A stretch of DNA of 64,000 nt from Olsenella sp. KH3B4 (GCA_900111695.1 FOHD01000001.1:124001-188000), one strand, 5' to 3'. Positions 29,075 through 42,402 are shown, counted from the stretch's first letter. Notes: generated from the letters alone by a model not told the origin. Numbers and translations: made by a program.

Positions 29075-31108
29075 CTACCGGTCGACGTTGGTCGTGTCGT
29101 AGGCGACGTCATCCGGCTGGCCGTAGATGGCTCCGATGATGTCACGAACGATGTACATGGCTGAGGAGGCACCGGAGAGCACCCGGTCGACGTTTGCACC
29201 CACGACGTACTTGGGGTTCTCGGCAGGAACAAAGCCCATGAACCAGCCAACGGGCTCGCCAACCGAAGTCTGCTCTGCCGTTCCGGTCTTGCCCCGCGCG
29301 GCCACGCTGAGGTTATTCCAGTGTGCTGCCTGGGTGGCGGACTCCTTGTAGACAACACCCGAGAGTCCCTCGTCAACGACGTCGAAGTTTGCGGAATCCT
29401 CATCGGCGTTGATGATGACCTCAGGGCTGTAATCGATGACCGTACCGGAGCCCGTAGCGCTCTTGACGCTCTTCAGGACGTGCGGCTTGTAGATGGGCCC
29501 GCGGTTGGCGATGCCGGCGTAGGCGTCAACCATCTGCATACAGGTAACCAGTAGGTCGCCCTGGCCGATGGAGAGGTTCGCGTTGTCGCCGCCCTGCCAG
29601 GTTCGCTGCTCGTCCGTGGCGCTCGACCAGTAGTTCCATTTCCACTCGGCATCTGGGACGCGGCCCTGGACCTCGCTGGGAAGATCTATCCCCGTGAGAG
29701 ACCCCAAGCCAAACTTCTTGAAGGTCTCCTGCATGCCCTCGGGGTTGTCTTCATCGTAGAAGAATCCCTTGCCTATCTCGTAGAAGACGACGTCGCAGGA
29801 GTAGGTGATGCCAGTGACGAGGTTCATCTCCCCATGTCCGGAGGTCCACCAGCACTTCATGCCGTAGTCCTTGCCAAACCCCGTCCACCAGCCTGTGCAG
29901 TACCAGGTGGAGCTGGCGGTTGCGATGCCGTAGCTCAGGGCGGCGAGCGTGGTGAGCGACTTGATGATGGATCCCGAGGGGTACTGACCGGAGATGGCGC
30001 GATTCATGAGCGGGTAGTTGGCATCCTCGGACTGCAGGGAATCCCAGTCGCTGGTCGAGATGCCGCCCACGAAGATGCTCGGATTGTACGTGGGATAGCT
30101 CGCCATGGCGATGACCTCGCCGTTCGTGCAGTCGATTGCGACGGCGCAGGCACCCGTGGCAGAGTAGCCGGCCTTCTGCTGGTACTCCACAACCTTGACA
30201 ATCGACTCCTCGGCGGCCTTCTGGATGTCCATGTCCAAGGTGAGAAGAACATCAGAGCCGCTCCTGGGCTCGACAAGTGTCGAATAGTCGAGCACGTTGC
30301 CGTCCGCGTCAACATAGACGGTCTGCTCGCCAGCGACGCCCTGAAGGACGCTCTCATATTGAAGCTCGATGCCAGACTGGCCAACCGTGTCTCCCGAGCT
30401 GTACTTCACGGCCCCCTCGTCGGAGGAGTCGGTCGAGTTGAGCTGGTCTGACGTAACGGTACCGGTGTAGCCCACGACGTGCGCGGCAAGCGAGCCATAC
30501 GGATACGAGCGCTGGGTCCTCTGGTCAACCGAGACGCCAGGGAAGACCGTTGGGTGCTCGCCGAGAAACGCCACAACCCTACGCGAAACGTCAACGGCAA
30601 TCGAGCGCAGGCTCTGCGCGCCCGCCGACGAATCCTCGACCTTGCGCTTAACGGCAAGCGCAGGCATGCCGATGAGGTTGCCGATGAGCGTGAGCTCGAT
30701 GTCGTCATCGGCAACGTCCGCCTCGGCGAGGACCGTCAGGCTCGACCGGTTGGTGACGATCTCCTTGCCGTTGCGGTCGAGGATGCGCCCGCGGGGAGCG
30801 GGGACGGACACCGTGCGCGTCCTGTTGGACTCTGCCTGCTTGGTGTACTCATCGGAGGACAGGAGCTGCATCGACCAGAGCTTGGCGAGAAGGACGGCGA
30901 TGATGCCACCGGAAACCGCAGCCTGGCCCACAAGGCGACCTTGCGTCGTTGTCTCACCAGACGTGTCCGACCCGCCCGACGCCTTTGGCCCATTGCCGCC
31001 AATGTCGAACTTGAAGTTGGTCTCGGAGCGTCCAAAGACGAGAAACACGGCTACGAGGGCCGCCGCCACCGCGACACAGACGATGATGATAATGACCGTG
31101 AAGCTCAT
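29075..31108 (-). CDS. mrdA: Penicillin-binding protein 2 (elongation transpeptidase)
   Basis: A 677-aa class B PBP that cross-links peptidoglycan with RodA. One N-terminal membrane segment is followed by an unusual Gly/Ser/Thr linker and a second hydrophobic stretch near residue 65. The PBP dimer domain includes PAPRGRILDRNGKEIVTNR. The transpeptidase motifs are SIIK (Ser380, Lys383), SCD and KTGTAEQ. It overlaps neither neighbour (9 bp from mreD, 11 bp to rodA). Confidence 0.95.
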   Translation of the reverse strand: MSFTVIIIIVCVAVAAALVAVFLVFGRSETNFKFDIGGNGPKASGGSDTSGETTTQGRLVGQAAVSGGIIAVLLAKLWSMQLLSSDEYTKQAESNRTRTVSVPAPRGRILDRNGKEIVTNRSSLTVLAEADVADDDIELTLIGNLIGMPALAVKRKVEDSSAGAQSLRSIAVDVSRRVVAFLGEHPTVFPGVSVDQRTQRSYPYGSLAAHVVGYTGTVTSDQLNSTDSSDEGAVKYSSGDTVGQSGIELQYESVLQGVAGEQTVYVDADGNVLDYSTLVEPRSGSDVLLTLDMDIQKAAEESIVKVVEYQQKAGYSATGACAVAIDCTNGEVIAMASYPTYNPSIFVGGISTSDWDSLQSEDANYPLMNRAISGQYPSGSIIKSLTTLAALSYGIATASSTWYCTGWWTGFGKDYGMKCWWTSGHGEMNLVTGITYSCDVVFYEIGKGFFYDEDNPEGMQETFKKFGLGSLTGIDLPSEVQGRVPDAEWKWNYWSSATDEQRTWQGGDNANLSIGQGDLLVTCMQMVDAYAGIANRGPIYKPHVLKSVKSATGSGTVIDYSPEVIINADEDSANFDVVDEGLSGVVYKESATQAAHWNNLSVAARGKTGTAEQTSVGEPVGWFMGFVPAENPKYVVGANVDRVLSGASSAMYIVRDIIGAIYGQPDDVAYDTTNVDR

Positions 31109-31117
31109 GATGTGACC

Positions 31118-31678
31118 CTAGAGACCCCTGGTGTTGAGGTGCGAGCCGCCGCGATGCCGGCCACCCATCGAGAGGCTTGGGCCTGCACCAGCGGAGCGTG
31201 AGTAGTACCAGGCAAAGGGCAGGAAGGCAGCAATGGTGAGGAACGCCGTGGGAAGCGTGCGGAGCGCCACCACGTCGAGAAACGACGATGACTGCCCAAC
31301 CATGAGCATGGCAAGGTGGTAGATGAGCGAGACGACAAGCGTAGTGACGGAGAACTCCACCACGCTTGCACCAAACTCGCCGGCCATGCGGTTTCTCCCC
31401 TCCTGTCCCAGAACATATGCCGCGACCGCGCACAGCCCGGCCATAAGGCCGATGGGTCCCGTGGTCGAGAGGTCAAAGAAGAGTCCCGCAAAGAAGCCCG
31501 CGAGAACCCCCTTCCGACCGCCGATGTTGAAGGCGGCGCACACGGTAAAGACCAGGGCAAAGTTGGCCCGTCCGTTCCCGATTCCTATGTTGGGCGCAAG
31601 CGCAAGCTGGAGCACGGCGCACACAATGGCGAGGACGAGCGTGCCCCGCCGGTCCCTGTTCTTGTCAGCCACCTGCAT
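31118..31678 (-). CDS. mreD: Rod-shape-determining protein MreD
   Basis: A 186-aa integral membrane protein with about five membrane segments, the small partner of MreC in the elongasome. Sequence conservation is low in this family; the call rests on size, hydrophobic pattern (LVLAIVCAVLQLALAPNIG near the start, GVLAGFFAGLFFDLS in the middle) and the mreB-mreC-mreD-mrdA-rodA order. A strong GGAGGGGG site precedes the ATG. Confidence 0.88.
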   Translation of the reverse strand: MQVADKNRDRRGTLVLAIVCAVLQLALAPNIGIGNGRANFALVFTVCAAFNIGGRKGVLAGFFAGLFFDLSTTGPIGLMAGLCAVAAYVLGQEGRNRMAGEFGASVVEFSVTTLVVSLIYHLAMLMVGQSSSFLDVVALRTLPTAFLTIAAFLPFAWYYSRSAGAGPSLSMGGRHRGGSHLNTRGL

Positions 31679-31693
31679 GGCGAGCCCCCCTCC

Positions 31694-32767
31694 CTAATTT
31701 GACGTAGACGTGGTCGACGTCGTTGATGACGAACCCGCAGAAGTTCCCGTCGTCGAGGCGGCACTACCCGTGCTACTCGAGTCAGTGCCCGCGGCATCAG
31801 AACTAGCGGAGTCCGTATTCGTCGAATCCGCGCCCGAGGTGTCCGTCGTGCTTGACGAGGTCTCCTGGGCGTCTGCGGCCGCCACGTCCTCGGAGGTCGC
31901 AACCTGGGAGTCCGTGAGTGACGTAATGACGAGAACCTCCTCGGCGTTCTCTGTGTGGGCATACGGCTCGACGACGATCGTGTAGTACATGGAGCCCGGG
32001 TTCTTCTCGACGCTCGTAACCTTGCCGAGAGGAAGCCCCTTGGGGAAGACGCCACCCAAGCCGCTCGTGACCACGATGTCCCCGACCTCGACGGTCTGAT
32101 CGGTGCGAATCATGTCGAGGCTTACCTCGCCCGCAGCGGAGCCATTGAGCATGCCCTGGGCCCGGCTCGACTGAACCATGGCCGAGATGCTCGAGGACTC
32201 GTCGGTTACGAGAAGCACGGTGGAGGACGTGGCTCCGCACTCGACAATCTGCCCAATGACACCCGAGGACGAGGTTACCGGCATGCCAACGGAGAGGCCG
32301 GAACTGGTGCCCTTGTCGATGATGACGGTCGAAGACCACGAGTCGCTGGAACCCGAGATGATGTGGGCGGCAGTGGACTGCAGGTCATAGGTGCTCTGGA
32401 GATCGAGGAGCCCCTGCAGGCGCGTTGCCGTCTGCTCGGCCTCCTCGAGTTCCGCGTTCCTGCTTCGAAGCTCGTCGTTCTCGGCCTGAAGCTCTGAAAG
32501 CGTTTCCTGGTCTGCCGTGAGGTTGGAGAAGATGTTGCCCAGTCCCTGGAACGGCATAGAGATGGCGGAACCCACGAGGCGCACCGGGGTCGTGATGGTT
32601 TGGAAGGCGCCGCGCATGACGCCCAAAGGCCCATCGTCTCCCGTGCGAACGCCCACGGTGAAGAGCACAACCGAGATGATGAGGCACACGACTAGCTCGC
32701 GCCCGCCTGTACCCTGATTGTTGTTTCCCAGCCCCGGCGTTGGGGCACGTCTTCCACTGAGCGGCAC
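31694..32767 (-). CDS. mreC: Rod-shape-determining protein MreC
   Basis: A 357-aa elongasome scaffold that joins MreB to the transpeptidase. It has a membrane segment (about 25-42), a coiled coil (about 83-115, LSELQAENDELRSRNAELEE) and the MreC beta domain with IDKGTSSGLSVGMPV and GDIVVTSGLGGVFPKGLPLG. The last 70 residues are a Ser/Thr/Ala/Asp-rich tail (repeated SSST, TSTTSTSN) outside the membrane, not part of the usual fold. It starts 2 bp after mreB. Confidence 0.92.
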   Translation of the reverse strand: MPLSGRRAPTPGLGNNNQGTGGRELVVCLIISVVLFTVGVRTGDDGPLGVMRGAFQTITTPVRLVGSAISMPFQGLGNIFSNLTADQETLSELQAENDELRSRNAELEEAEQTATRLQGLLDLQSTYDLQSTAAHIISGSSDSWSSTVIIDKGTSSGLSVGMPVTSSSGVIGQIVECGATSSTVLLVTDESSSISAMVQSSRAQGMLNGSAAGEVSLDMIRTDQTVEVGDIVVTSGLGGVFPKGLPLGKVTSVEKNPGSMYYTIVVEPYAHTENAEEVLVITSLTDSQVATSEDVAAADAQETSSSTTDTSGADSTNTDSASSDAAGTDSSSTGSAASTTGTSAGSSSTTSTTSTSN

Positions 32768-32769
32768 GC

Positions 32770-33813
32770 CTACTGGCCTGTACTCTGGACGAAGCCACCG
32801 GAAAGCGCGTTTGCCTCGAGGACCTTAGCGCAACCGTTGACAACGTTTTCAAGGGCGGTGGGACTCACGTTGACGGGTACGCCTGTCTCCTCGCGGAGAC
32901 GCTGGTCAAGACCGCGAAGAAGGCCACCGCCGCCCGTGAGCAGGATGCCATAGAACATGAGGTCCGACGCGAGGTCTGGCGGCGTCACGTCAAGGGCGTC
33001 CTTGACGGCCTTCGTGACCTCGTCAAGCGGGCGATCCAGGGCGCGACGGATCTCCTCGCTCTCGATGCGAACCGTCTTGGGCAGGCCGCTCATGACATCG
33101 CGGCCGTTGACCTCGACGTCAAGCTCCTCAGCAAGCGGAGCGGCGGAACCAACCTTGATTTTGATGTCCTCGGCCGTGCGCTCGCCGATGGAGAGGTTGT
33201 ACGCATCGCGGACGTGCTCGAGGATGGTCTGGTCGAACTCGTCGCCCGCAGTGCGAATGGACTGCGAGACAACGATTCCACCCATCGAGATGACAGCAAC
33301 CTCGGTGGTACCGCCACCAATGTCCACGACCATCGAACCGGTTGGGTCCTCGATAGGAAGATCAGCGCCAATGGCGGCTGCCATGGGCTCCTCGATGAGA
33401 TAGGCCTGGCGAGCGCCAGCCTGTATGGTGGCCTCGAACACAGCACGCTTCTCGACAGACGTAACGCCCGAAGGTACGCAGACAACCACGCGCGGCCTAG
33501 GCGACCAGGGATAGCGACGCTCGCGAGCCTTCTCGATGAAGTACCTGAGCATGACCTCGGTGACATCGAAGTCTGCGATGACGCCATCTTTGAGGGGACG
33601 CTCGGCGATGATGGAACCCGGAGTGCGACCAATCATGCGCTTGGCGTCGGCGCCCACGGCAAGGACACGGCTCTCGCTCTTGTCGATGGCAACAACCGAG
33701 GGCTCGTTGATGACGATGCCCTGGCCCCTAACGGCAACAAGCGTATTGGCGGTGCCGAGGTCAATGGCAAGGTCGCCGCCATATTCGCCGAACAGTGAGT
33801 CGAAAATCGACAT
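32770..33813 (-). CDS. mreB: Cell-shape actin homologue MreB
   Basis: A 347-aa bacterial actin that directs side-wall synthesis from the inner membrane face. Phosphate-binding loops IDLGTANTL and VDIGGGTTEVAVIS, and the adenosine motif LLTGGGGLLRGLD, are intact. The ATG at 33813 gives the typical MSIFDSLFGEYGGDLAIDLG start; the amphipathic N-terminus could help membrane binding. It heads the elongation gene set, 60 bp after the TPR-protein gene. Confidence 0.96.
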   Translation of the reverse strand: MSIFDSLFGEYGGDLAIDLGTANTLVAVRGQGIVINEPSVVAIDKSESRVLAVGADAKRMIGRTPGSIIAERPLKDGVIADFDVTEVMLRYFIEKARERRYPWSPRPRVVVCVPSGVTSVEKRAVFEATIQAGARQAYLIEEPMAAAIGADLPIEDPTGSMVVDIGGGTTEVAVISMGGIVVSQSIRTAGDEFDQTILEHVRDAYNLSIGERTAEDIKIKVGSAAPLAEELDVEVNGRDVMSGLPKTVRIESEEIRRALDRPLDEVTKAVKDALDVTPPDLASDLMFYGILLTGGGGLLRGLDQRLREETGVPVNVSPTALENVVNGCAKVLEANALSGGFVQSTGQ

Positions 33814-33873
33814 AGCTTCCTTATCCCGTCTGCGCGTCCTGAAGGCGCGCACCTAGCACGACGCGAAGGGGCT

Positions 33874-35229
33874 CTAACCCTGCGACGCGGTACCCGTAGT
33901 GGTCGTGGTAACCCCGCTTGAAGACGTGGCAGATGAGGAATCCGCCGTGGAGGACGCATCATCGCTTGTCACGCTCGTCACCTTCCAAGAGATGCCATCG
34001 CGCACCAGAGAGATGGTGTAGGTCTGCGTGTCCCCAGTGGGAAGAGCGGCGCTGACCGTGGCCGTGGACTCGGTCATGCTCCGGTCGACCTCGGTGGACT
34101 TGATTGTTGCGCCCGTGGGAACCGTGGACTCGATGGTGGCGGCATCGGAGGCGGGCACCGAGGCGGCAATGAAGCTGCCCAGGTCCTCACCAGAGGTCTT
34201 GGCGTCAAACAGCTGCTCGATCACAGCCTCCTGGGTGGGCCAGCCGTAGCCACGGTAGTACGCAAACCCTGCGGCGCCGAGCGCCACCACAAGGATGACG
34301 AGGATCGTGATGAAGACCTTGAGCCCGCTGTGGTTGTGCTTGCGGCGGATCTTGCGCTCCTTCTTGTCCTGCTCGACGAGGTCCTCCTCGGAGACGGAGA
34401 AGAAGCCCGTGTCATCGGCAGAAGGCATGAGCTCGCCAGACGCACCCGTGGGGTCGAGGGGATCATATCCCCCACCGTAGCCGGCAGCAGCAAGCAGGGC
34501 GTCGGTATCGGAGGGGCGCTTCTTGCTCACTATGGCAGCCATGGCCTTGCGGGCGGCGTCATAGGACGCCTGCGCCTCGGGCGAGAGCACAAGCGTGCCG
34601 TCTGCCGTGGCGTGATCGAAGGCGTCAACCGCCTCTGACATGCGGTTTGCAGCAACATAGGCAAGGCCGAGGTCACAGTAGACCTGGTTCTGGCTCTGAA
34701 GGGGCGCCGAGAAATCAAGGGCCGTACGGTAGGCCTCAACTGCGTCAATGGGACGGCCCAGCTGCATGAAGCAGCCGCCGAGGTCGCACAGAGCGGAGGA
34801 CGGGTTGGGGTTCGACTCGTCGATGGCAGCGTTCCTGTAGGCGATGCCCGCGTTGCGGGGGTCGCCAAGGCGCTCGTAGGCGGTGCCCAACGCCATGTGG
34901 GCCTTGTACGGGGTGGCATAGGAGGTGTCGCTTAGGGCCTGCGTGAGCGCAGAGACTGCCTCGGCAGGGTGACCAGCGGCGAGAAGCGCACGACCACGGT
35001 TGCAGGAGAGCGGACCAACCTTGCCATACGCAGTGTCGCGCAGGGCGCTCTCATATGCGGCAGCAGCAGCCTCGTATTGGCCGAGCTTCATGTAGGAGTT
35101 GCCCACGAGGTGGTCAACGGGGCCGGAAACCTCTCCCGGGTCCTTAGCCTGCGAGAGTCTGTCAACCGCGGTGAGCCAATCGCCCTGTTGATAGGCGGCC
35201 TTGCCCGCCTCGTATGTCTGCTGATTCAC
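33874..35229 (-). CDS. TPR-repeat membrane protein of unknown function
   Basis: A 451-aa protein. Residues 1-220 are tandem tetratricopeptide-like repeats (YQQGDWLTAVDRL, MKLGQYEAAAAAYESAL, ERLGDPRNAGIAYRNAA, MQLGRPIDAVEAYRTAL). A basic patch (KKERKIRRKHNH) and one membrane segment (about 308-330) follow; the outer part is a small NTF2/lumazine-like domain and a Thr/Ser tail. The N-terminal TPRs are therefore cytosolic. It is next to mreB and may be an assembly adaptor for the envelope, but that is only context. Confidence 0.7.
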   Translation of the reverse strand: MNQQTYEAGKAAYQQGDWLTAVDRLSQAKDPGEVSGPVDHLVGNSYMKLGQYEAAAAAYESALRDTAYGKVGPLSCNRGRALLAAGHPAEAVSALTQALSDTSYATPYKAHMALGTAYERLGDPRNAGIAYRNAAIDESNPNPSSALCDLGGCFMQLGRPIDAVEAYRTALDFSAPLQSQNQVYCDLGLAYVAANRMSEAVDAFDHATADGTLVLSPEAQASYDAARKAMAAIVSKKRPSDTDALLAAAGYGGGYDPLDPTGASGELMPSADDTGFFSVSEEDLVEQDKKERKIRRKHNHSGLKVFITILVILVVALGAAGFAYYRGYGWPTQEAVIEQLFDAKTSGEDLGSFIAASVPASDAATIESTVPTGATIKSTEVDRSMTESTATVSAALPTGDTQTYTISLVRDGISWKVTSVTSDDASSTADSSSATSSSGVTTTTTGTASQG

Positions 35230-35262
35230 GTGAGACCCCCTCGCTTCTGCACCGGCGAAACC

Positions 35263-35757
35263 CTATGCACGGTGCTCGATCGTAATCGAGTTGATAACGT
35301 CGCCCTTGCGAAGAGCGGCAATGGTGTCGAGACCCTCGACGGTCTGCCCAAACACGGTGTAGCCCTTGTCCAGGAAGTGCTGGGGGCCAAGGCAGAAGTA
35401 GAACTGAGACCCGGCAGAGTTGGGATCGGACGCGCGTGCCATGGCAAGCGCCCCGTCCTCATGGCTGTTGCGGGGGTTGGTGGTGTACTCCTCGTGGATG
35501 CAGTAGCCCGGACCACCGGTGCCGTTGCCCGCCGGATCGCCACCCTGAATGACGAAGCCGGGCTCATAGCGGTGGAACGTGAGCCCGTTGTAGAAGCCCT
35601 TCTCGGCAAGCTCGCAGAAGTTGGCAACGTGGATGGGCGCCCCATTACCATCAAGACGCACCACAATGGTGCCCTTGCTGGTATCGAAGATCGCGACCTC
35701 GTCGCCCTTCACCTTGTACGAAGGCGTGTAGAGCGGCTTAGAACCAAAGAGACCCAT
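35263..35757 (-). CDS. Cyclophilin-type peptidyl-prolyl isomerase
   Basis: A 164-aa cytosolic cyclophilin that isomerises X-Pro bonds. Core motifs: TFHRYEPGFVIQGGDP, SAGSQFYFCLG (active-site region) and GYTVFGQTVEGLD. I chose the ATG at 35757 (MGLFGSKPLY), which has a GGAGGGG site. An upstream in-frame ATG at 35823 would add 22 residues that begin like a J-domain (MKDCYDSLGVSP), but it has no properly spaced ribosome-binding site. Confidence 0.92.
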   Translation of the reverse strand: MGLFGSKPLYTPSYKVKGDEVAIFDTSKGTIVVRLDGNGAPIHVANFCELAEKGFYNGLTFHRYEPGFVIQGGDPAGNGTGGPGYCIHEEYTTNPRNSHEDGALAMARASDPNSAGSQFYFCLGPQHFLDKGYTVFGQTVEGLDTIAALRKGDVINSITIEHRA

Positions 35758-35887
35758 GACCCCTCCAAAGTGTGAAGCTCGCGGCGCCGGGGAGACGCCG
35801 AGAGAATCGTAGCAATCTTTCATCCCTACGATAGTACCAGCAAGCAGCGGCCTGCACGCAATCGTCAGACGCCTCCGGCAGGTTCGA

Positions 35888-36937
35888 TTACTCCTCCGCA
35901 GGCTTCCACGCCTCGTAGTTCTCGTCAAAGAGCGTCTTATAGCTGTCGGTTCCGGAGGAGTAGCCAATCTTCTCGAGCGGGGCCAAGATCTTCTTCTCCG
36001 TCGCCATGGTGACCGAGATCTTCCAGGCCTCGCAGATGGCATCCGAGCGGTTGCGCAGCCAGTTCCCTAGCGTGGTTAGGTTGGAGATGTCATCTGCGTA
36101 GGTGCCGTCGGAGTCATCGAGCGAAGTTATGTCGTCGATGAGGTTAGAGATCTCGATCGCGGTCTGGTCGGCGGTGGCCTTGGCAGACTTGCGGTCGGAC
36201 TCCGAGCCGCTCACGCCCGTCGAGACGAGCGCTGCCACGCTATCGTCGAGCTGGCCGGCGTAGGTGCCGAGCTTCTCGTAGTCATCGCTGAGCGACTGGG
36301 CGACGGTGGGCGTGGCAGTATCATCCCCCGAATCCGAGGAGGAATCAGCACTGTCGCTTGAGCTGTCGCTCGTTGTAGCCGCAGAGCCATCCTGCCCAGA
36401 AAGCGAGGAGATGTAGCCTGGATAGCCTGCCATGGAGGTGTCGGCGTCCGTCTGTGCATGAGTGATGTACAGGTTGGGGTCCCAGGGGTGAGTGATCCAG
36501 AGAGCCATGCCACCCGCAAGCACAAGTGCCGCACCAGCTGCAACCATGAGCACACGCGTACGCGGCATGCGGTCGTGGCGCACCGTCGCTGACTCGGGAC
36601 CGGGCTCGGACGGAATGGCGCTCTCGATGCGCGGCATGGCTCGGGTGGCGTCAGCGCCACCCTCGTCTACGTCATCGGCGTCTGGATCGGCTGGCCCGCC
36701 AATGGTGGGAATGCCCAGGTCGCGCACGGCCTGGCCACTCTTCGAGCGCACAGGCGCGCCAACGGGTGCACCGCATTTTGGACAGGAATGGGCGTCTGGG
36801 GGAACCAGGGCACCGCATGTGGGGCACCATGCCACCTTGGTCACGGGAATCCTCTGCGTGAGACCCAGGTCATAGTGACAGGTGGGGCAGGCAACGGCAC
36901 CAGTTGGTACCTCCGCGCCACAGTTTGGACACCTCAT
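35888..36937 (-). CDS. Double zinc-ribbon membrane protein of unknown function
   Basis: A 349-aa protein. It begins with two zinc ribbons (CPNCGAEVPTGAVACPTC and CPTCGALVPPDAHSCPKC), continues with an acidic linker, one membrane segment (about 128-150) and an outer domain of about 195 residues that starts with a Ser/Asp-rich linker and is mainly helical. No enzyme motif is seen. Inner zinc ribbons with an outer domain suggest a membrane adaptor or sensor. An AGGAGGG site precedes the start. It is transcribed with the cyclophilin and TPR protein, in the direction of mreB. Confidence 0.7.
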   Translation of the reverse strand: MRCPNCGAEVPTGAVACPTCHYDLGLTQRIPVTKVAWCPTCGALVPPDAHSCPKCGAPVGAPVRSKSGQAVRDLGIPTIGGPADPDADDVDEGGADATRAMPRIESAIPSEPGPESATVRHDRMPRTRVLMVAAGAALVLAGGMALWITHPWDPNLYITHAQTDADTSMAGYPGYISSLSGQDGSAATTSDSSSDSADSSSDSGDDTATPTVAQSLSDDYEKLGTYAGQLDDSVAALVSTGVSGSESDRKSAKATADQTAIEISNLIDDITSLDDSDGTYADDISNLTTLGNWLRNRSDAICEAWKISVTMATEKKILAPLEKIGYSSGTDSYKTLFDENYEAWKPAEE

Positions 36938-37042
36938 GCAAATCCCTCCTGTCTGTCTCTTACCCAGCGAACAAAATCCAGCCGCACATTCTCGCCGTTC
37001 TGCACGCCACGCACAATACCGCCGAGCAAGCCCTCACAAGCC

Positions 37043-39739
<2,697 letters not shown>

Positions 39740-42315
39740 GGGTCTCCTCCAGTCTGTCCGCAAGGCGGGCGATGCCCCCGCCGGCATTGGCAAGGGCTAT
39801 CGAGCGGTTGAAGAGCGTATCGAAGAGGACGCACGAGAGCGCCCCCGCAACGACGACCAAGACACACATACTAGGCGTGAGAGGCGCAACCTTGAAGAAG
39901 GCACCAAAGACCGTACACCCGACGGCAACAATCGCGCCAACCGTAACGAGCAGCGCAGTGCGCAATGGCGTAAGAGGCTGCGAGATGCGCCAGATGAGTC
40001 GAATGCCCACGATCGCGACAAGCAGCATGCAGACGGTTGACGTCTGAGCAAAGGTCATGGGCATGAGGCGCTCAGCGACAAGCGCCACGACGAGCGCCGC
40101 CGTGATCCCAGCCGAGGCAGGGAGCGAACGCGCGAGTACGTGGCCGAGAAAGCCGCCGCTCACGCGGTCGTGATTTGGCTCGAGCGCAAGCACGAACGAC
40201 GGGATGCCGATGATGGCGGACGAGATGAGCGACATCTGTATGGGGATGAAGGGGTACGGCGGGAAGAAGATGCACACCAAGGCGAGAAGTGCCGTGTAGA
40301 CGGTCTTGACGAGGAAGAGCGAGGCAGAGCGCTGGAGGTTGTTGATCGAGCGACGCCCCTCAACAACCACCTCGGGCATGTGCGAGAAGTCATTATCGGC
40401 AAGGACAATCTCCGAGACGTTTCGCGCCGCGGCAGAACCGGATGCCACCGAGATCGAGCAGTCTGCCTCGCGCAGCGCGAGCACGTCGTTCACACCGTCG
40501 CCCGTCATGGCAACCACGTGACCATCCGCCCGAAGCGCACGCACGAGCGAGCGCTTCTGTTCGGGCGTCACGCGTCCAAAGACGTGGTAGCAACGAGCAG
40601 CGGCAACGAGGTCCTCCTCGGTCTTGAGCGTAGATGCGTCGACGGCCTGCTCGGCATGAGGCACGCCCGCCCTCGCCGCGATGGCCGATACGGTCACGGG
40701 ATCGTCGCCCGAAATGACACGCAGGTCAACGCCCTGCTCGATAAAGTAGCGCATGGTCTGCGGCGCAGTGGCGCGCAGCTCGTCTCTGATGCCAACTACG
40801 CCGAGAAGCGATGCCTCGCCAGTAGGGGCGCCATCAGCGTCGAAGCCCGCGACCTCGCAGACAACGAGTACGCGCTCGCAGGGGTCATAGCCAGCCGCAA
40901 GGGCCGCCGCTTGGGCAACGCCCTTCTCGTCCAGCACAAAACGGGCGGCACCCATGACAAGGGGGCGCCCCCCTGCCGTCACGCAGCCAGAGCACTTGCG
41001 CCGCGAGTCAAAGGGAACCACGCGAAGTGGCGTCTCTCCCCTCTCGACGCCAACCTTGTCGGCATGGGCGAGAAGCGCCTGCGCCGTGTCGTTGGCATCG
41101 CCCTCGGATGCGCGGACCACTTCCGCAAGGGCCCCGTCGACCTCGGCCACCGTGTGGCCGGGCGCGGCGTTTACGTGCGAGACCTCCATGCGACCGGTGG
41201 TGATGGTGCCCGTCTTGTCAAGGCACAGGGTGTCAACGCGCGCGAGCGTCTCCACGCAATAGGTCTGCTGCACGAGTACCTTGCGCATGGCCAGGCGCGT
41301 GGTGGCGATGGCAAGGATGCTCGAGGTGAGAAGCACCAGCCCCTGCGGAATCATCCCCACCACGGCAGCAACAGCCGAGAGAATGGCGTCGTTCAAGGTC
41401 GCGCTGTCCATGAAGAGCGTGCGCAGGAAGAGCCCGATCCCTAGCGGGAAGAGCGCATAGGTACCCAGGCGGATGATGGCGCGAAGCGAGTCGAGAATCT
41501 GCGAATGCACGGGCTTGACGTACTTGGCCTCGGCGTTGATGCGAGCTGCATAGCCTTCCTGGCCCACCTTGGTCACGCGGGCGAGAAGGTCTCCGGAGTC
41601 CACGAAGCTTCCGCTTAGAAGCGTGTCGCCCGGTCCCTTGGGAACGGGGCGGCTCTCGCCCGTAAGCAGGGACTCGTCCATCTGCACCCGACCCCTGAGC
41701 ACCACGGAGTCCGCAGGGACCTGCTCGCCGTGGGCAAGCAGGATGCAGTCGTCGAGCACCAGCTCGGAGGGGAGCAGCTCGACCGTCTTGCCATCGCGCA
41801 TTACGCGGACGCGCTTCTCGGTGAGAATCGAGAGCCTATCGACCATGCGCTTTGCGCGAACCTCTTGGAAGATGCCGATGATGAGGTTGCAGATGACCAC
41901 GCCCATGAAGAGAAGGTTCCGCCATTGGCCCGTAATGGCCACAAGGACCGCCATCCCAAGGTTGACGAAGTTAAAGAGCGTAAACGTGTGCTCGGCAAGG
42001 ATCTGGCGCACGGACTTGGTCTTGACATCGGTGTTGGCGTTGGTCTTCCCGGAGGCGACACGCTCCTCGACCTCGGCAGACGAGAGGCCCTCAACGCTTG
42101 TTGCAGGCATGTCGTCGTTGGCAGGTGTGGTGTTGCGCGTCATGGTCTCCCCTCGCTTTGACTGCCGAATGGGACAGCGGGTGCCGAATGCTCATTGTAT
42201 GCGAGCCGGGCAAGCGGGCGGAGGGTCGGCTTAGGTCTTGTGGGCGAGTCGTGACGATGGCATTCCGCCGTGACGGTAGCCAAGTTGGAAAGTTTGCCTA
42301 TAATCAAAGGCCGTT

Positions 42316-42392
42316 GGCCCCGTAGCTCAGTGGATTAGAGCGTTCGCCTCCGGAGCGAAAGGTCGTGGGTTCGAACCCCACCGGGGTCACCA
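42316..42392 (+). tRNA. tRNA-Arg (anticodon CCG)
   Basis: A 77-nt cloverleaf with a 7-bp acceptor stem (42316-42322 with 42382-42388, one G-U pair), a D arm, an anticodon stem 42343-42347/42355-42359 and loop CTCCGGA (anticodon CCG at 42350-42352), a T arm with GTTCGAA and an encoded CCA end. It decodes CGG, a common codon at this GC content. Confidence 0.96.
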
Positions 42393-42402
42393 GGTAGATG
42401 CA

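Noticed and set aside
35758..35823. J-domain-like N-terminal extension of the cyclophilin (MKDCYDSLGVSP)
   Set aside because: Only 22 residues, no HPD motif, and the ribosome-binding site favours the later ATG at 35757.
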